A DNA stretch of 61,044 bases. Source: a virus. The stretch spans positions 1 through 61,044 of the IMG/VR virus record IMGVR_UViG_3300025133_000003; one strand, given 5' to 3'. Of the stretch, positions 1 to 6,031 are shown in pieces. The stretch's first letter is position 1, and every line of letters begins with the position of its first letter. The notes under the pieces are model-generated. The model worked only from the letters and a program-made list of their open reading frames with translations, was not told the origin of the DNA and made no database searches. The translations under genes were made by a program, and so were the position numbers.

Positions 1-87
1 GTGGTGCCGATCCCCATCAGTGGGGATCAGGAAGCCGATCGGCTTCCGCCTGCCCCCGACGTGAGCCGGGAGCAGGGTGGAAGGTGA
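1..87 (-). repeat. Intergenic three-hairpin cassette (left contig end)
   Basis: On the minus strand this follows the stop codon at 88-90. It holds a GC-rich hairpin (positions 44-82, arms starting TTCC/GGAA and CTGC/GCAG), then the self-complementary GGAAGCCGATCGGCTTCC (30-47), then the palindrome GATCCCCATCAGTGGGGATC (9-28). The first 40 bases are identical to 61005-61044, so the cassette continues into the right end and feeds the gene that starts at 60990. There is no T-tract after the hairpin. Confidence 0.85.
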
Positions 88-222
88 TCAGCGGTCGATG
101 TGCCCCAGCTCGTGGTTGAGGAGGACCTCGCGGCACCGGTCCGCGAACTTGCCGGGGCCGGTGATGGGAGTCTTACGCTCGCTTGCCCGGTAGGGGCAGC
201 GGGACGCGAGGACGGTATCCAA
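88..222 (-). CDS. Possible small ORF with HELGH motif, or readthrough extension
   Basis: This short frame lies between the amber stop of the 253-696 gene and the cassette, and it is in the same frame as that gene. Its only plausible start is a TTG at 222, giving about 44 residues. The stop directly abuts the cassette, as real genes in this array do. Near the C-terminus it reads LLNHELGHIDR, which contains an HExxH metallopeptidase-like signature, but only three residues follow, so a working peptidase is doubtful. It could be a separate small gene, a 55-codon extension reached by TAG readthrough, or a decayed gene end. Confidence 0.3.
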   Translation of the reverse strand: MDTVLASRCPYRASERKTPITGPGKFADRCREVLLNHELGHIDR

Positions 223-252
223 GGCGCTGCACAGGGCGCGCGCCGTGGCTAC

Positions 253-696
253 CTAGGCGATGTTGAGGAGGGCGTAGGCGTCGGCAAGGGCGGACCGCGC
301 CTTGGCCAACAGTCCCTTGCGAGCCCGCTCGGTCCAATCCGGGTCGGCGGCTTCGAAGCCCAGTTCAAGGGCAAGTTCAAGCGCGTCGAGCGCGGCCGCC
401 AGCGCGTTGAGGTTGGTGGCGGCGGCGGTCAGGTCATCGTCTGCTCCTTCGTTCTCCAGTTCTCGCTGCTGCGCGCACCACTCGTGGTACCCGAGGCGGG
501 TGTCTTCGTTGGCGATTTCGTATCGCCAGTCCTCCGGCGGGAAGTCGGGGTCGTCATCCCAGGTGCCCCACACCGCCTTCTCGATCAGGAGTGCGATCTG
601 CCCCGCTACGGGGTCGATCAACTCCCCGATCAGGTCGAGGTGAGTCCGGAGCGCGTTCAGCGCCCCCTGGGGTGTGTTGGTGTTGCTCATGCTCAT
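253..696 (-). CDS. Hypothetical protein, accessory array
   Basis: Encodes 147 residues of no recognised family. The start is the ATG at 696, which sits at the end of the conserved leader GGAGAGACACCAC, rather than an upstream in-frame ATG that would cut through the cassette. The N-terminus MSMSNTNTP resembles two other array genes (7272 and 4239), showing that the start-associated sequence runs into coding DNA. The middle is acidic with several Trp residues, and the C-terminal half is an Ala/Leu-rich helical stretch (about residues 85-147). It ends in TAG with an open frame continuing after it. Confidence 0.75.
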   Translation of the reverse strand: MSMSNTNTPQGALNALRTHLDLIGELIDPVAGQIALLIEKAVWGTWDDDPDFPPEDWRYEIANEDTRLGYHEWCAQQRELENEGADDDLTAAATNLNALAAALDALELALELGFEAADPDWTERARKGLLAKARSALADAYALLNIA

Positions 697-803
697 GTGG
701 TGTCTCTCCAAATCCGATCCCATGGGTGGGGATCGTCAGTCGCGATGGACTGAATCCTGCTCATGAGCCGCGGCCCATGAGCAGGGGTTCAGGTCATCAC
801 TCG
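697..803 (-). repeat. Intergenic three-hairpin cassette
   Basis: On the minus strand, after the stop at 804: a hairpin with arms CCTGCTCATG/CATGAGCAGG, a second inverted repeat TCAGTCcatcGCGACTGA, then a one-base-short palindrome GATCCCATGGGTGGGGATC (716-734) and the leader GGAGAGACACCAC before the ATG at 696. The first hairpin has different arm sequences from neighbouring cassettes but stays paired. Confidence 0.8.
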
Positions 804-1229
804 TCAGGAGCTGACGTGTCCTTCGGGGGAGATCCCGCAGGTCAGCTTCCGGACGCCGTCCTTGATGACGACGACCGAGAGGTAGCCCTTGGGGAGATCC
901 CAGGGATCACGGAGGACCTGGCACTGGTCCTCCGTGGTTCCGTACCCCTCCAGCAGCTTGCGCAGGGCCTCGGCCTGGGGGTCCAGCGTCGAGGAAGCGA
1001 CGCGCAGATGCGCCGCCTCCTCGCAAGTGCCCTTGAGCTCGACGTCGATGGCGATCATGCGTTCGATGCCCGCGATGGCGAGATCGAACGTCTGGTACCG
1101 GTAGGCGAAGGCTCCCCCGTCGTCGGTCACGTCCCACGGCTCGTCGTCCCCATCACGGGGATCGAAGACCAGCAGGTAGATCCCGACGCGGAGGTAGGAC
1201 TGGTGCTCCTGCATCAGCTTGGCGAGCAT
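804..1229 (-). CDS. Hypothetical protein
   Basis: Encodes 141 residues, family not recognised. The ATG at 1229 overlaps the TGA of the upstream gene (TGATG) and has a strong Shine-Dalgarno sequence AAGGAGGT, which decides this start over longer versions. It is the last gene of a three-gene overlapping unit (1992 to 804). The sequence is mixed alpha/beta without membrane segments, and a central part (FDLAIAGIERMIAIDVELKG) looks like a strand-helix unit. Unlike cassette-led genes, genes inside the unit use ordinary ribosome binding sites. Confidence 0.75.
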   Translation of the reverse strand: MLAKLMQEHQSYLRVGIYLLVFDPRDGDDEPWDVTDDGGAFAYRYQTFDLAIAGIERMIAIDVELKGTCEEAAHLRVASSTLDPQAEALRKLLEGYGTTEDQCQVLRDPWDLPKGYLSVVVIKDGVRKLTCGISPEGHVSS

Positions 1230-1495
1230 CAGGTCACCTCCTTGACGTCGTAGTGGACTTCCAGCTGGAAGAGCTTGCCGTCCACCATGACGTGGTGGTC
1301 GCCCATGCAGTGCCACTCGATGGCGCAGTCGTTCTCAGCCTCGTCCAGCAGCTTCTGGAAGCAGTCCCGGGCGATGGCCTCGGACTTGCGTCGGTGTCCG
1401 CTTCCGAGGTCGACGTAGACCTCGACCTCGGTGGCGACGAAGTTGCACCCGCGGCCGTCGTAGATCTTGAAGATCTCCAATCGCTTGGCGGCCAT
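1229..1495 (-). CDS. Hypothetical protein, second gene of overlapping trio
   Basis: Encodes 88 residues beginning MAAKRLEIFKIYDG. The ATG at 1495 overlaps the TGA of the upstream gene, and its own stop overlaps the next start, so the three genes are translationally coupled. The pattern of a lysine-rich strand, an acidic helix and a His-rich C-terminal strand (HCMGDHHVMVDG) suggests a small alpha/beta fold. No known family was recognised. Confidence 0.75.
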   Translation of the reverse strand: MAAKRLEIFKIYDGRGCNFVATEVEVYVDLGSGHRRKSEAIARDCFQKLLDEAENDCAIEWHCMGDHHVMVDGKLFQLEVHYDVKEVT

Positions 1496-1992
1496 CAGAT
1501 CAGCCCTCGCAGGATGAGCGGCGAGGAGTACCCGTGGGGGCACGACCCGTCGGGCTCGACCCGGCAGCCATCGGCGGTGTCCACGACGCTGTCGTAGACG
1601 TACGCCTCCAACTCGTCGTCGCTGAGCCCATCGGCCCACGCCTGCTCGTCGATCCGGTCCGTGCCCTCGTCGCCGGGATCGGCAGCGGGGATCTCGTTGC
1701 GGACGATGACCGTGCCGGTGCGGGGGTATCCGGTCCGCGGGTCGCCCCAACGGATCTGGATCCGGCCCTCACCGTGCAGCCGCAGGAGGTCCTCGCGGTT
1801 GCAGTACGGCCCCGCCGCCGACCGGAAGTCCTCGTTGCTGTCCATGTCCTTCTGGATCTGGATCAGCGCAAGGGCATCAGCCTCCTCCGCGGCCTCGTAA
1901 CCGAGGTCCCCGGTGTACAGCTTGCTGTGGTCCCGCCCGTAGGCAGGCAGCAGCGGCGTGAGCCCAAAGGCTCCGATGGTTCGTTCATTCAT
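1495..1992 (-). CDS. Hypothetical phage protein with C-terminal VEPDGxCPHG motif
   Basis: Encodes 165 residues starting MNERTIGAFG, directly after the leader GTGAGACACACC. The C-terminus contains CRVEPDGSCPHGYSSPLIL, a motif I recall at the C-termini of many uncharacterised phage and plasmid proteins; its function is unknown. The two Cys and the His could bind a metal. It is the first gene of a coupled trio. A longer frame upstream would translate the cassette and is rejected. Confidence 0.75.
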   Translation of the reverse strand: MNERTIGAFGLTPLLPAYGRDHSKLYTGDLGYEAAEEADALALIQIQKDMDSNEDFRSAAGPYCNREDLLRLHGEGRIQIRWGDPRTGYPRTGTVIVRNEIPAADPGDEGTDRIDEQAWADGLSDDELEAYVYDSVVDTADGCRVEPDGSCPHGYSSPLILRGLI

Positions 1993-2094
1993 GGTGTGTC
2001 TCACTGTGGTGCCGATCCCCATCAGTGGGGATCGGGAAGCCGATCGGCTTCCGCCTGCCCCCGACCGCAAGGCCGGGAGCAGGGTGGAAGGTGA
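1993..2094 (-). repeat. Intergenic three-hairpin cassette
   Basis: On the minus strand: stop at 2095, hairpin with arms CTGCTCCCG/CGGGGGCAG, palindrome GGAAGCCGATCGGCTTCC, palindrome GATCCCCACTGATGGGGATC (2014-2033), leader GTGAGACACACC, ATG. It is nearly identical to the cassettes at 1-87 and 3754-3855. Confidence 0.85.
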
Positions 2095-2337
2095 TCAGCC
2101 CTTGTCGAGCTTGTCCGCAGCGTCGCGGACGGTCTTGACCTGCTGGTCGGCGCAGCCCGAGGACCCCATCCGATCGGCGTAGGCCCGAAGGTCGGCCGCC
2201 TCGGCCTGCTTGTAGTCAGAGCGCGTGCGCTCCTTCTCCTCGCAGTCCATGCAGATCAACGCCTCGCTGTACATCGACATGATGGACGAGAAGGACTTCT
2301 TGAAGCACCGCTGGCAGCGGCCGGTCCACGGGCGCAT
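2095..2337 (-). CDS. Small zinc-ribbon phage protein (CxxC...CxxC)
   Basis: Encodes 80 residues. The pattern is CQRC at residues 8-11, a hydrophobic Ser/Met stretch MSMYSEALICMDC, then charged EEKER...DYKQAEAADL. This matches a widespread small phage/plasmid zinc-ribbon family of unknown function that I know by its MSMFN...MICM-x-C core. The ATG at 2337 overlaps the TGA of the upstream gene (TGATG), making a coupled pair, and is preferred over an ATG five codons upstream. Confidence 0.8.
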   Translation of the reverse strand: MRPWTGRCQRCFKKSFSSIMSMYSEALICMDCEEKERTRSDYKQAEAADLRAYADRMGSSGCADQQVKTVRDAADKLDKG

Positions 2338-2567
2338 CACTCCCTCCAGCACGAGCTGGAGTGGATGAGGGCCTCGTCGTCCGGCGAGTAGTCCGCGTGG
2401 TAGCGGGACCCCTCGGCCTCGGAGATCGGCGGGTGGACCCGGCTGGGGTAGCTGAGGATCTCGGCCTCCTGCTCGATGTCGCTCTTGAAGCCGAGCGTTT
2501 CACCGAGCTGGACGCGCTTGCCCTCTACGAGGGGTGCGCGGCCGATGGTGCGTTTCCGTTTCGTCAT
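2337..2567 (-). CDS. Hypothetical protein
   Basis: Encodes 76 residues starting MTKRKRTIGRAP, with a basic N-terminus and an acidic C-terminal half (DYSPDDEALIHSS). It is led by the conserved leader TTGAGAAACACCC directly before the ATG. Its stop overlaps the zinc-ribbon gene downstream. No family recognised. Confidence 0.75.
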   Translation of the reverse strand: MTKRKRTIGRAPLVEGKRVQLGETLGFKSDIEQEAEILSYPSRVHPPISEAEGSRYHADYSPDDEALIHSSSCWRE

Positions 2568-2674
2568 GGGTGTTTCTCAATCGTGGTGCGATCCCCATCA
2601 GTGGGGATCGGAAGCCGGTCAGCTTCCGCCTGCCCCTGAGCGTGAGCCCAGGAGCAGGGTGGAAGGTGATCAGA
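2568..2674 (-). repeat. Intergenic three-hairpin cassette
   Basis: Contains the palindrome GATCCCCATCAGTGGGGATC at 2590-2609, a second inverted repeat GGAAGCCGGTCAGCTTCC (two non-pairing central positions) and a GC-rich hairpin whose loop differs from other copies. The leader TTGAGAAACACCC precedes the ATG at 2567. Confidence 0.85.
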
Positions 2675-3388
2675 TCAGGGCCGGTACCGGGGCAGGCTGC
2701 GGACGAAGCTCTCGTCCCGGGGGCTGTCCTCTTCATCGAAGAGCACCTCCGTGCCGGTGGCCTTGATGGCCCTGATCAGGGTCCCAGCGTCGAGGCCCTC
2801 CTCGAGGTAGCAGGTCTTGCCGTCGCTGCTCTGGTAGCTGCACGAGGTGATTTCACCCTCGATCCCCAGCTCCCGGAGCTTCTGACGGTCGACCTGCACC
2901 CAGCCATGGCCTGGATCGGTGTGGAAGATCAGGGTGACCGCGGCGGCCAGCGCCTCCTCGGCCATCACCCGCTTCACGTCCCAGTACGAGACGTAGCTGC
3001 CCTCCCCGGCGTCGTCACGCACCCAGCAGCTGGGCTGGGTGGAAGCGCAGTAGACCTTGAGGGGGGCGCCGCTGCCGTCGACCTCGACCTCACCCTCCAG
3101 GCTCGCGATGCGAACCCAGGAGGTGATCTCCTCGCTCTCGATGGCCGCGAGGATCGTCTTGAGGTCCTCGCTGCACGCATCGACCCGATGGACCCGACCC
3201 TCGAACTCCTCGACGGTCACCCGTCCGGAGCGGTTGAGTCCGACCGTGTGGCCGTTGACCGAGATCACAAAGTCACCGAAGCCCACATGGTCCCCACCGA
3301 AGTGGGTGACCGCAGCCTGGACGAACGGGGTGTCGACGTAGAGCTTGACGTTGATGCCCTCGCCCCGGATCTGGTGATGCGCGCTCAT
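2675..3388 (-). CDS. Hypothetical protein, 237 aa
   Basis: A soluble alpha/beta protein of unknown family. Residues about 14-75 are beta-rich with HVGFGDFVISVNGHTVGL. Three to four Cys in the middle and C-terminal third (VYCASTQPSCW, TSCSYQ, KTCY) could form disulfides or bind metal. The start ATG at 3388 overlaps the upstream stop by four bases (ATGA), so it is coupled to the DUF2958-like gene. It is among the larger products of the array, so it is a good candidate for an effector or anti-defence role, but nothing in the sequence shows this. Confidence 0.75.
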   Translation of the reverse strand: MSAHHQIRGEGINVKLYVDTPFVQAAVTHFGGDHVGFGDFVISVNGHTVGLNRSGRVTVEEFEGRVHRVDACSEDLKTILAAIESEEITSWVRIASLEGEVEVDGSGAPLKVYCASTQPSCWVRDDAGEGSYVSYWDVKRVMAEEALAAAVTLIFHTDPGHGWVQVDRQKLRELGIEGEITSCSYQSSDGKTCYLEEGLDAGTLIRAIKATGTEVLFDEEDSPRDESFVRSLPRYRP

Positions 3389-3753
3389 GCCGCACGCTCC
3401 TTCCGGAACTGGCCCAGGGTGCGGGTCAACGTGCCGACGTAGCAGTCGCGCTCGACCAGGGGCAGCATGCCGCCCATGCCCGAGGCTCCGGCCAGCTCGC
3501 TGAGCATGAAGTAGCCCAGCTCACCGCATCCGGGGAGCAGCTCAGCCCATCCGAAGAACTCGTAGTCGTCGCCGACCACCTGCCCTTCCAGCGCGTACCA
3601 GACGGCACCGCTGTAGGGGGAGAAGTACTTGACGCCTACAAGGCGGTCCTCGGTCGGTCCGGTCCCGTCGCCGCTGCCCATGGCGGGCATCGCAGCGATG
3701 AGATCGGCCGGGAGGAGCTTGTGCCCTCGCGTCCGTTCGTTGTGTTCATTCAT
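3385..3753 (-). CDS. DUF2958-like protein
   Basis: Encodes 122 residues after the leader GTGAGACACACC. The order KLLPADLIAAMP, VKYFSPYSGAVWYALEGQ, DYEFFGWAE, ELGYFMLSEL and a final PLVERDCYVGTLT fits the DUF2958 family, a single-domain protein common on plasmids and phages near mobilisation and accessory genes. Its biochemical role is unknown. The N-terminus MNEHNERTRG again shows the shared ATGAAT start-associated sequence. Confidence 0.85.
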   Translation of the reverse strand: MNEHNERTRGHKLLPADLIAAMPAMGSGDGTGPTEDRLVGVKYFSPYSGAVWYALEGQVVGDDYEFFGWAELLPGCGELGYFMLSELAGASGMGGMLPLVERDCYVGTLTRTLGQFRKERAA

Positions 3754-3855
3754 GGTGTGTCTCACTGTGGTGCCGATCCCCACCGATGGGGATCGGGAAG
3801 CCGATCGGCTTCCGCCTGCCCCCGACCGCAAGGCCGGGAGCAGGGTGGAAGGTGA
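3754..3855 (-). repeat. Intergenic three-hairpin cassette
   Basis: Same layout as 1993-2094. The palindrome here is GATCCCCACCGATGGGGATC on the plus strand (3775-3794), so only the central four bases differ from the commonest copy while both eight-base arms are intact. Confidence 0.85.
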
Positions 3856-4239
3856 TCAGATGCGATGGACCGCCGCGACGCCGCCGTTGACCGGCTCGAT
3901 GAACAGCGGCAGGGAGCCCAGGTTCACCTCGTGAACCGAGGGGGCCTCCCAACTCCCGTACATGGACAGCGTGATGCAGTCGTCGTCCCCGTGGGTCCGG
4001 GGCTCCATGAGGATCGTGAACAGGGCCCCTTCAGACCAGCCGTAGGGGTCGCCCTCGACGACGTAGCCGTGTTCGTAGTCCCCGAACATGCCGGAGCACC
4101 CGCGGGTCAGGTTCTCAGCACGCTCCTTCTCAGTCTCCGACGCGCCCGACCGCAAGGAGCCGTAGCTCCGTCCGACCAGGGAGTTGGAGCGGACGATCGC
4201 CAAGGCGACGTCCATCGCAGTGATAGTGGTGTTGCTCAA
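3856..4239 (-). CDS. Hypothetical protein with TTG start
   Basis: Encodes 127 residues beginning (M)SNTTITAMD. The leader GTGAGACACCACA is followed by TTG where other cassettes place ATG, and the next codons match the SNT start seen in two sister genes, so TTG at 4239 is the likely start. The C-terminal half is beta-rich (GALFTILMEPR...CITLSMYGSW). Family unknown. Confidence 0.75.
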   Translation of the reverse strand: MSNTTITAMDVALAIVRSNSLVGRSYGSLRSGASETEKERAENLTRGCSGMFGDYEHGYVVEGDPYGWSEGALFTILMEPRTHGDDDCITLSMYGSWEAPSVHEVNLGSLPLFIEPVNGGVAAVHRI

Positions 4240-4348
4240 TGTGGTGTCTCACGATTCCGATCCCCATCAGTGGGGATCAGGAGGCGCTGGCCTCAACACT
4301 GCCCCCGAGGGAAGCCCGGGGGCAGGGGTTGAACTCAGCGGTCGTTCA
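4240..4348 (-). repeat. Intergenic three-hairpin cassette
   Basis: Palindrome GATCCCCATCAGTGGGGATC at 4259-4278, second repeat GAGGcgctgGCCTC, and a long hairpin with arms TCAAC.CTGCCCCCG and CGGGGGCAG.GTTGA. Compared with 1-87, the outer arms changed from TTCC/GGAA to TCAA/TTGA on both sides. A five-codon ORF (MNDR, minus strand) overlaps the stop of the upstream gene. Confidence 0.85.
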
Positions 4349-4888
4349 TCACGCAGCCTCCGACCGGACGTCCAGCGGGTGGGCGTACGACCAGAGGGCC
4401 GGGTGGTCCTCGGGCCAGACGTCCCACGTCGAGCCGTCCTCGCAGACGATCTTGTCGCCTTCGCGGACGCCGATCAACGCACCCGCCTCACGCCAGTAGG
4501 ACGTGTAGGCCAGCAGGCTGACCATGCTCAAGCCGGTCCAGCTGGGGTTGGCCTGCTGGTACTTCGCCATCGTCTGGAAGACTCCCTGCGCGCCCTGGGC
4601 GAACATCGCGACCGAGTCGGCAGGCAGAGGCCCGACGACGTCGTCGCAACGGTCCGGGTTCAGGGACAGCAGCGGGGAGACCCAGGACAGCTGCACCATC
4701 ACGCGGAACGGGATCCCGACCTTGTCGATCAGGATCCCGCCCTCGGCAAGGCGGTGCAGGTACGGCCCAAGCCGCCGATCAGGGATGCTGACGCTGACCT
4801 CAGAGGACTCGTCGCGTCGGTACTTGGCCGACACGGAGCCCTGCGAGGAGCCACGCTCCAGCACGGGGTAAGGGATTTCGTCATTCAT
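4349..4888 (-). CDS. Hypothetical protein, 179 aa
   Basis: Starts MNDEIPYPVLERG after the leader GAAAGACACACC. It is a soluble mixed protein. The central part (GGILIDKVGIPFRVMVQLSWVSPLL) is hydrophobic and strand-like, and the C-terminal region (EGDKIVCEDGSTWDVWPED) resembles a small beta barrel such as those binding nucleic acids. No family recognised. Confidence 0.75.
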   Translation of the reverse strand: MNDEIPYPVLERGSSQGSVSAKYRRDESSEVSVSIPDRRLGPYLHRLAEGGILIDKVGIPFRVMVQLSWVSPLLSLNPDRCDDVVGPLPADSVAMFAQGAQGVFQTMAKYQQANPSWTGLSMVSLLAYTSYWREAGALIGVREGDKIVCEDGSTWDVWPEDHPALWSYAHPLDVRSEAA

Positions 4889-5030
4889 GGTGTGTCTTTC
4901 GTGGTGCTGATCCCCATCAGTGGGGATCAGGAGGCCGCTGGCCTCAATCCTGCCCCCGACGTGAGCCGGGAGCAGGGGTTGAACTCAGCGGTGCAGGACC
5001 CTGCAGTCGTCGTTCATCGCCGCGTGGATC
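4889..5030 (-). repeat. Intergenic three-hairpin cassette
   Basis: Palindrome at 4909-4928, second repeat GAGGCCGCTGGCCTC, hairpin with arms TCAAtCCTGC.CCCG and CGGGAGCAGGgGTTGA. An extra 40-50 bp between this hairpin and the stop at 5031 encode a possible 10-residue peptide (MNDDCRVLHR) and a small GCAGGACCCTGC hairpin. Confidence 0.8.
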
Positions 5031-5234
5031 TCACGACTGACCCTCGGGCACGTCACCGAACAACGGCAGCTGCACGGCGACACCACGGGGCATGAGGTCC
5101 AGGCAGGCCGTGGCCTGCTTGTACATCTCGGCGTCCACGTAGGAGGGATGCAGGGCATCTTCGATGATCTGCTCCTCCTGTTCGCGGCTGGCGTTCCGGG
5201 GGATCTCGATGGTTACTATTCGGTGTGCGGTCAT
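5031..5234 (-). CDS. Small hypothetical protein
   Basis: Encodes 67 residues beginning MTAHRIVTIEIPRNASREQEEQI. The ATG at 5234 follows GGAGAGACACACCAC. It looks like a beta strand followed by an acidic helix. The C-terminus QLPLFGDVPEG resembles a peptide motif that binds the beta sliding clamp (Q-L-x-L-F). That would fit a small protein docking on the host clamp, but it is inference from a short motif. Confidence 0.75.
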   Translation of the reverse strand: MTAHRIVTIEIPRNASREQEEQIIEDALHPSYVDAEMYKQATACLDLMPRGVAVQLPLFGDVPEGQS

Positions 5235-5336
5235 GTGGTGTGTCTCTCCAAATCCGATCCCCATGGGTGGGGATCGAGAGGCTGTGGCCTCACGCCTGGG
5301 CAGGAGGGATCACTCCCCCCTGCCCAGGGTGTCAGG
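5235..5336 (-). repeat. Intergenic three-hairpin cassette
   Basis: Palindrome GATCCCCATGGGTGGGGATC at 5256-5275, second repeat GAGGCTGTGGCCTC, and a hairpin with arms CCTGGGCAGG and CCTGCCCAGG around GAGGGATCACTCCCC. Confidence 0.85.
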
Positions 5337-5429
5337 TCACTGCTGCTGATCGTCCAGCTGGGGCCCGCGCCGCCGAATGAACGGCAGCCCGAGTCCGAGC
5401 ATGACGCAGGCCCAGGCGAACCAGGTCAC
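5337..5429 (-). CDS. 30-residue membrane peptide
   Basis: Begins with GTG at 5429 that overlaps the TGA of the upstream membrane gene (GTGA). The peptide has one hydrophobic segment (FAWACVMLGLGLPFI) followed by RRR and a polar tail ending QQQ, so it would insert with a positively charged cytoplasmic flank. Tight coupling and composition support translation, although it is very short. Confidence 0.55.
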   Translation of the reverse strand: MTWFAWACVMLGLGLPFIRRRGPQLDDQQQ

Positions 5430-5701
5430 GAGCGGCCCCCGGTGCGGATCCGGGTCATGCCCGGGTTGCGGCCGAGGCGCGGCCGGCGGGTGATCCGGGG
5501 ACGCTTCCGCGTCTGGATCACGCTGTACGCCACGTCGATCACGAGCCGATCCCCATCGGTGGGGATCAGCAGGGGCGCTTCGTTCGCCGCCGTGAGATCG
5601 GGCGCGGGGGATCGCGTCACGTAGCCGTGAACGATCGAGGCGAAGCCCGAGGCGAAAAACATGCAGATCAGGACGATCGGGAGGATGACGGTGTGTTCCA
5701 T
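5426..5701 (-). CDS. Small membrane protein interrupted in frame by the palindrome
   Basis: Encodes 91 residues after the leader GGAGACACACCAC. Residues 5-27 form a transmembrane helix (VILPIVLICMFFASGFASIV); the rest is soluble and ends in a basic Arg-rich tail (KRPRITRRPRLGRNPG). Bases 5548-5567 are a full copy of the intergenic palindrome, read as LIPTDGDR, without breaking the frame. It is followed by a coupled membrane peptide. Confidence 0.75.
   Translation of the reverse strand: MEHTVILPIVLICMFFASGFASIVHGYVTRSPAPDLTAANEAPLLIPTDGDRLVIDVAYSVIQTRKRPRITRRPRLGRNPGMTRIRTGGRS
5548..5567. repeat. In-gene copy of the GATCCCCA...TGGGGATC palindrome
   Basis: A perfect 20-base palindrome copy with central bases TCGG lies inside the 5426-5701 gene. 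It is translated as I-P-T-D-G-D-R with no frame disruption. Confidence 0.85.
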
Positions 5702-6031
5702 GTGGTGTGTCTCCGATCCCCATGGATGGGGATCCTGTTGGTGGTGCCAGCCGATCCCCATCCATGGGGATCCAACTGGCGGGAACCGATCCCCATCCAT
5801 GGGGATCGAGAGTCCGGGATGGACTCACCCCTGCGCTGGATCTGTGCCCACCCCACGCAGACTTTCATGCGCAGGCGGGTGCCCAGGGGCAGGGGTGAGC
5901 CAGGGGGACGGATCCCCCTGGACTCGGTGGTGACGTGTGTCTGTGGTGGTGAGACCGTGCTGGTTTGCATGGTCTGGAGCAGTCCGCTCCCTCCTGCCCC
6001 CGAGCGGACCCGTGGGCAGGGTGGCAGGTGA
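5702..6031 (-). repeat. 330 bp gene-free stretch of tandem cassettes with three palindromes
   Basis: No convincing gene. Three palindromes occur at 5715-5734, 5753-5772 and 5788-5807 with 18 and 15 bp between them. They are followed by GAGTCC...GGACTC, a long hairpin with arms CACCCCTGC/GCAGGGGTG, another hairpin (GGGGGATCCGTCCCCC region) and a second cassette-like hairpin pair next to the stop at 6032. It looks like two or three cassettes left side by side after the gene between them was lost. Confidence 0.75.

Noticed and set aside
1-40. True short direct terminal repeats of a linear virion.
   Set aside because: A 40-base exact overlap inside a dispersed repeat is more simply explained by a circular or permuted assembly.
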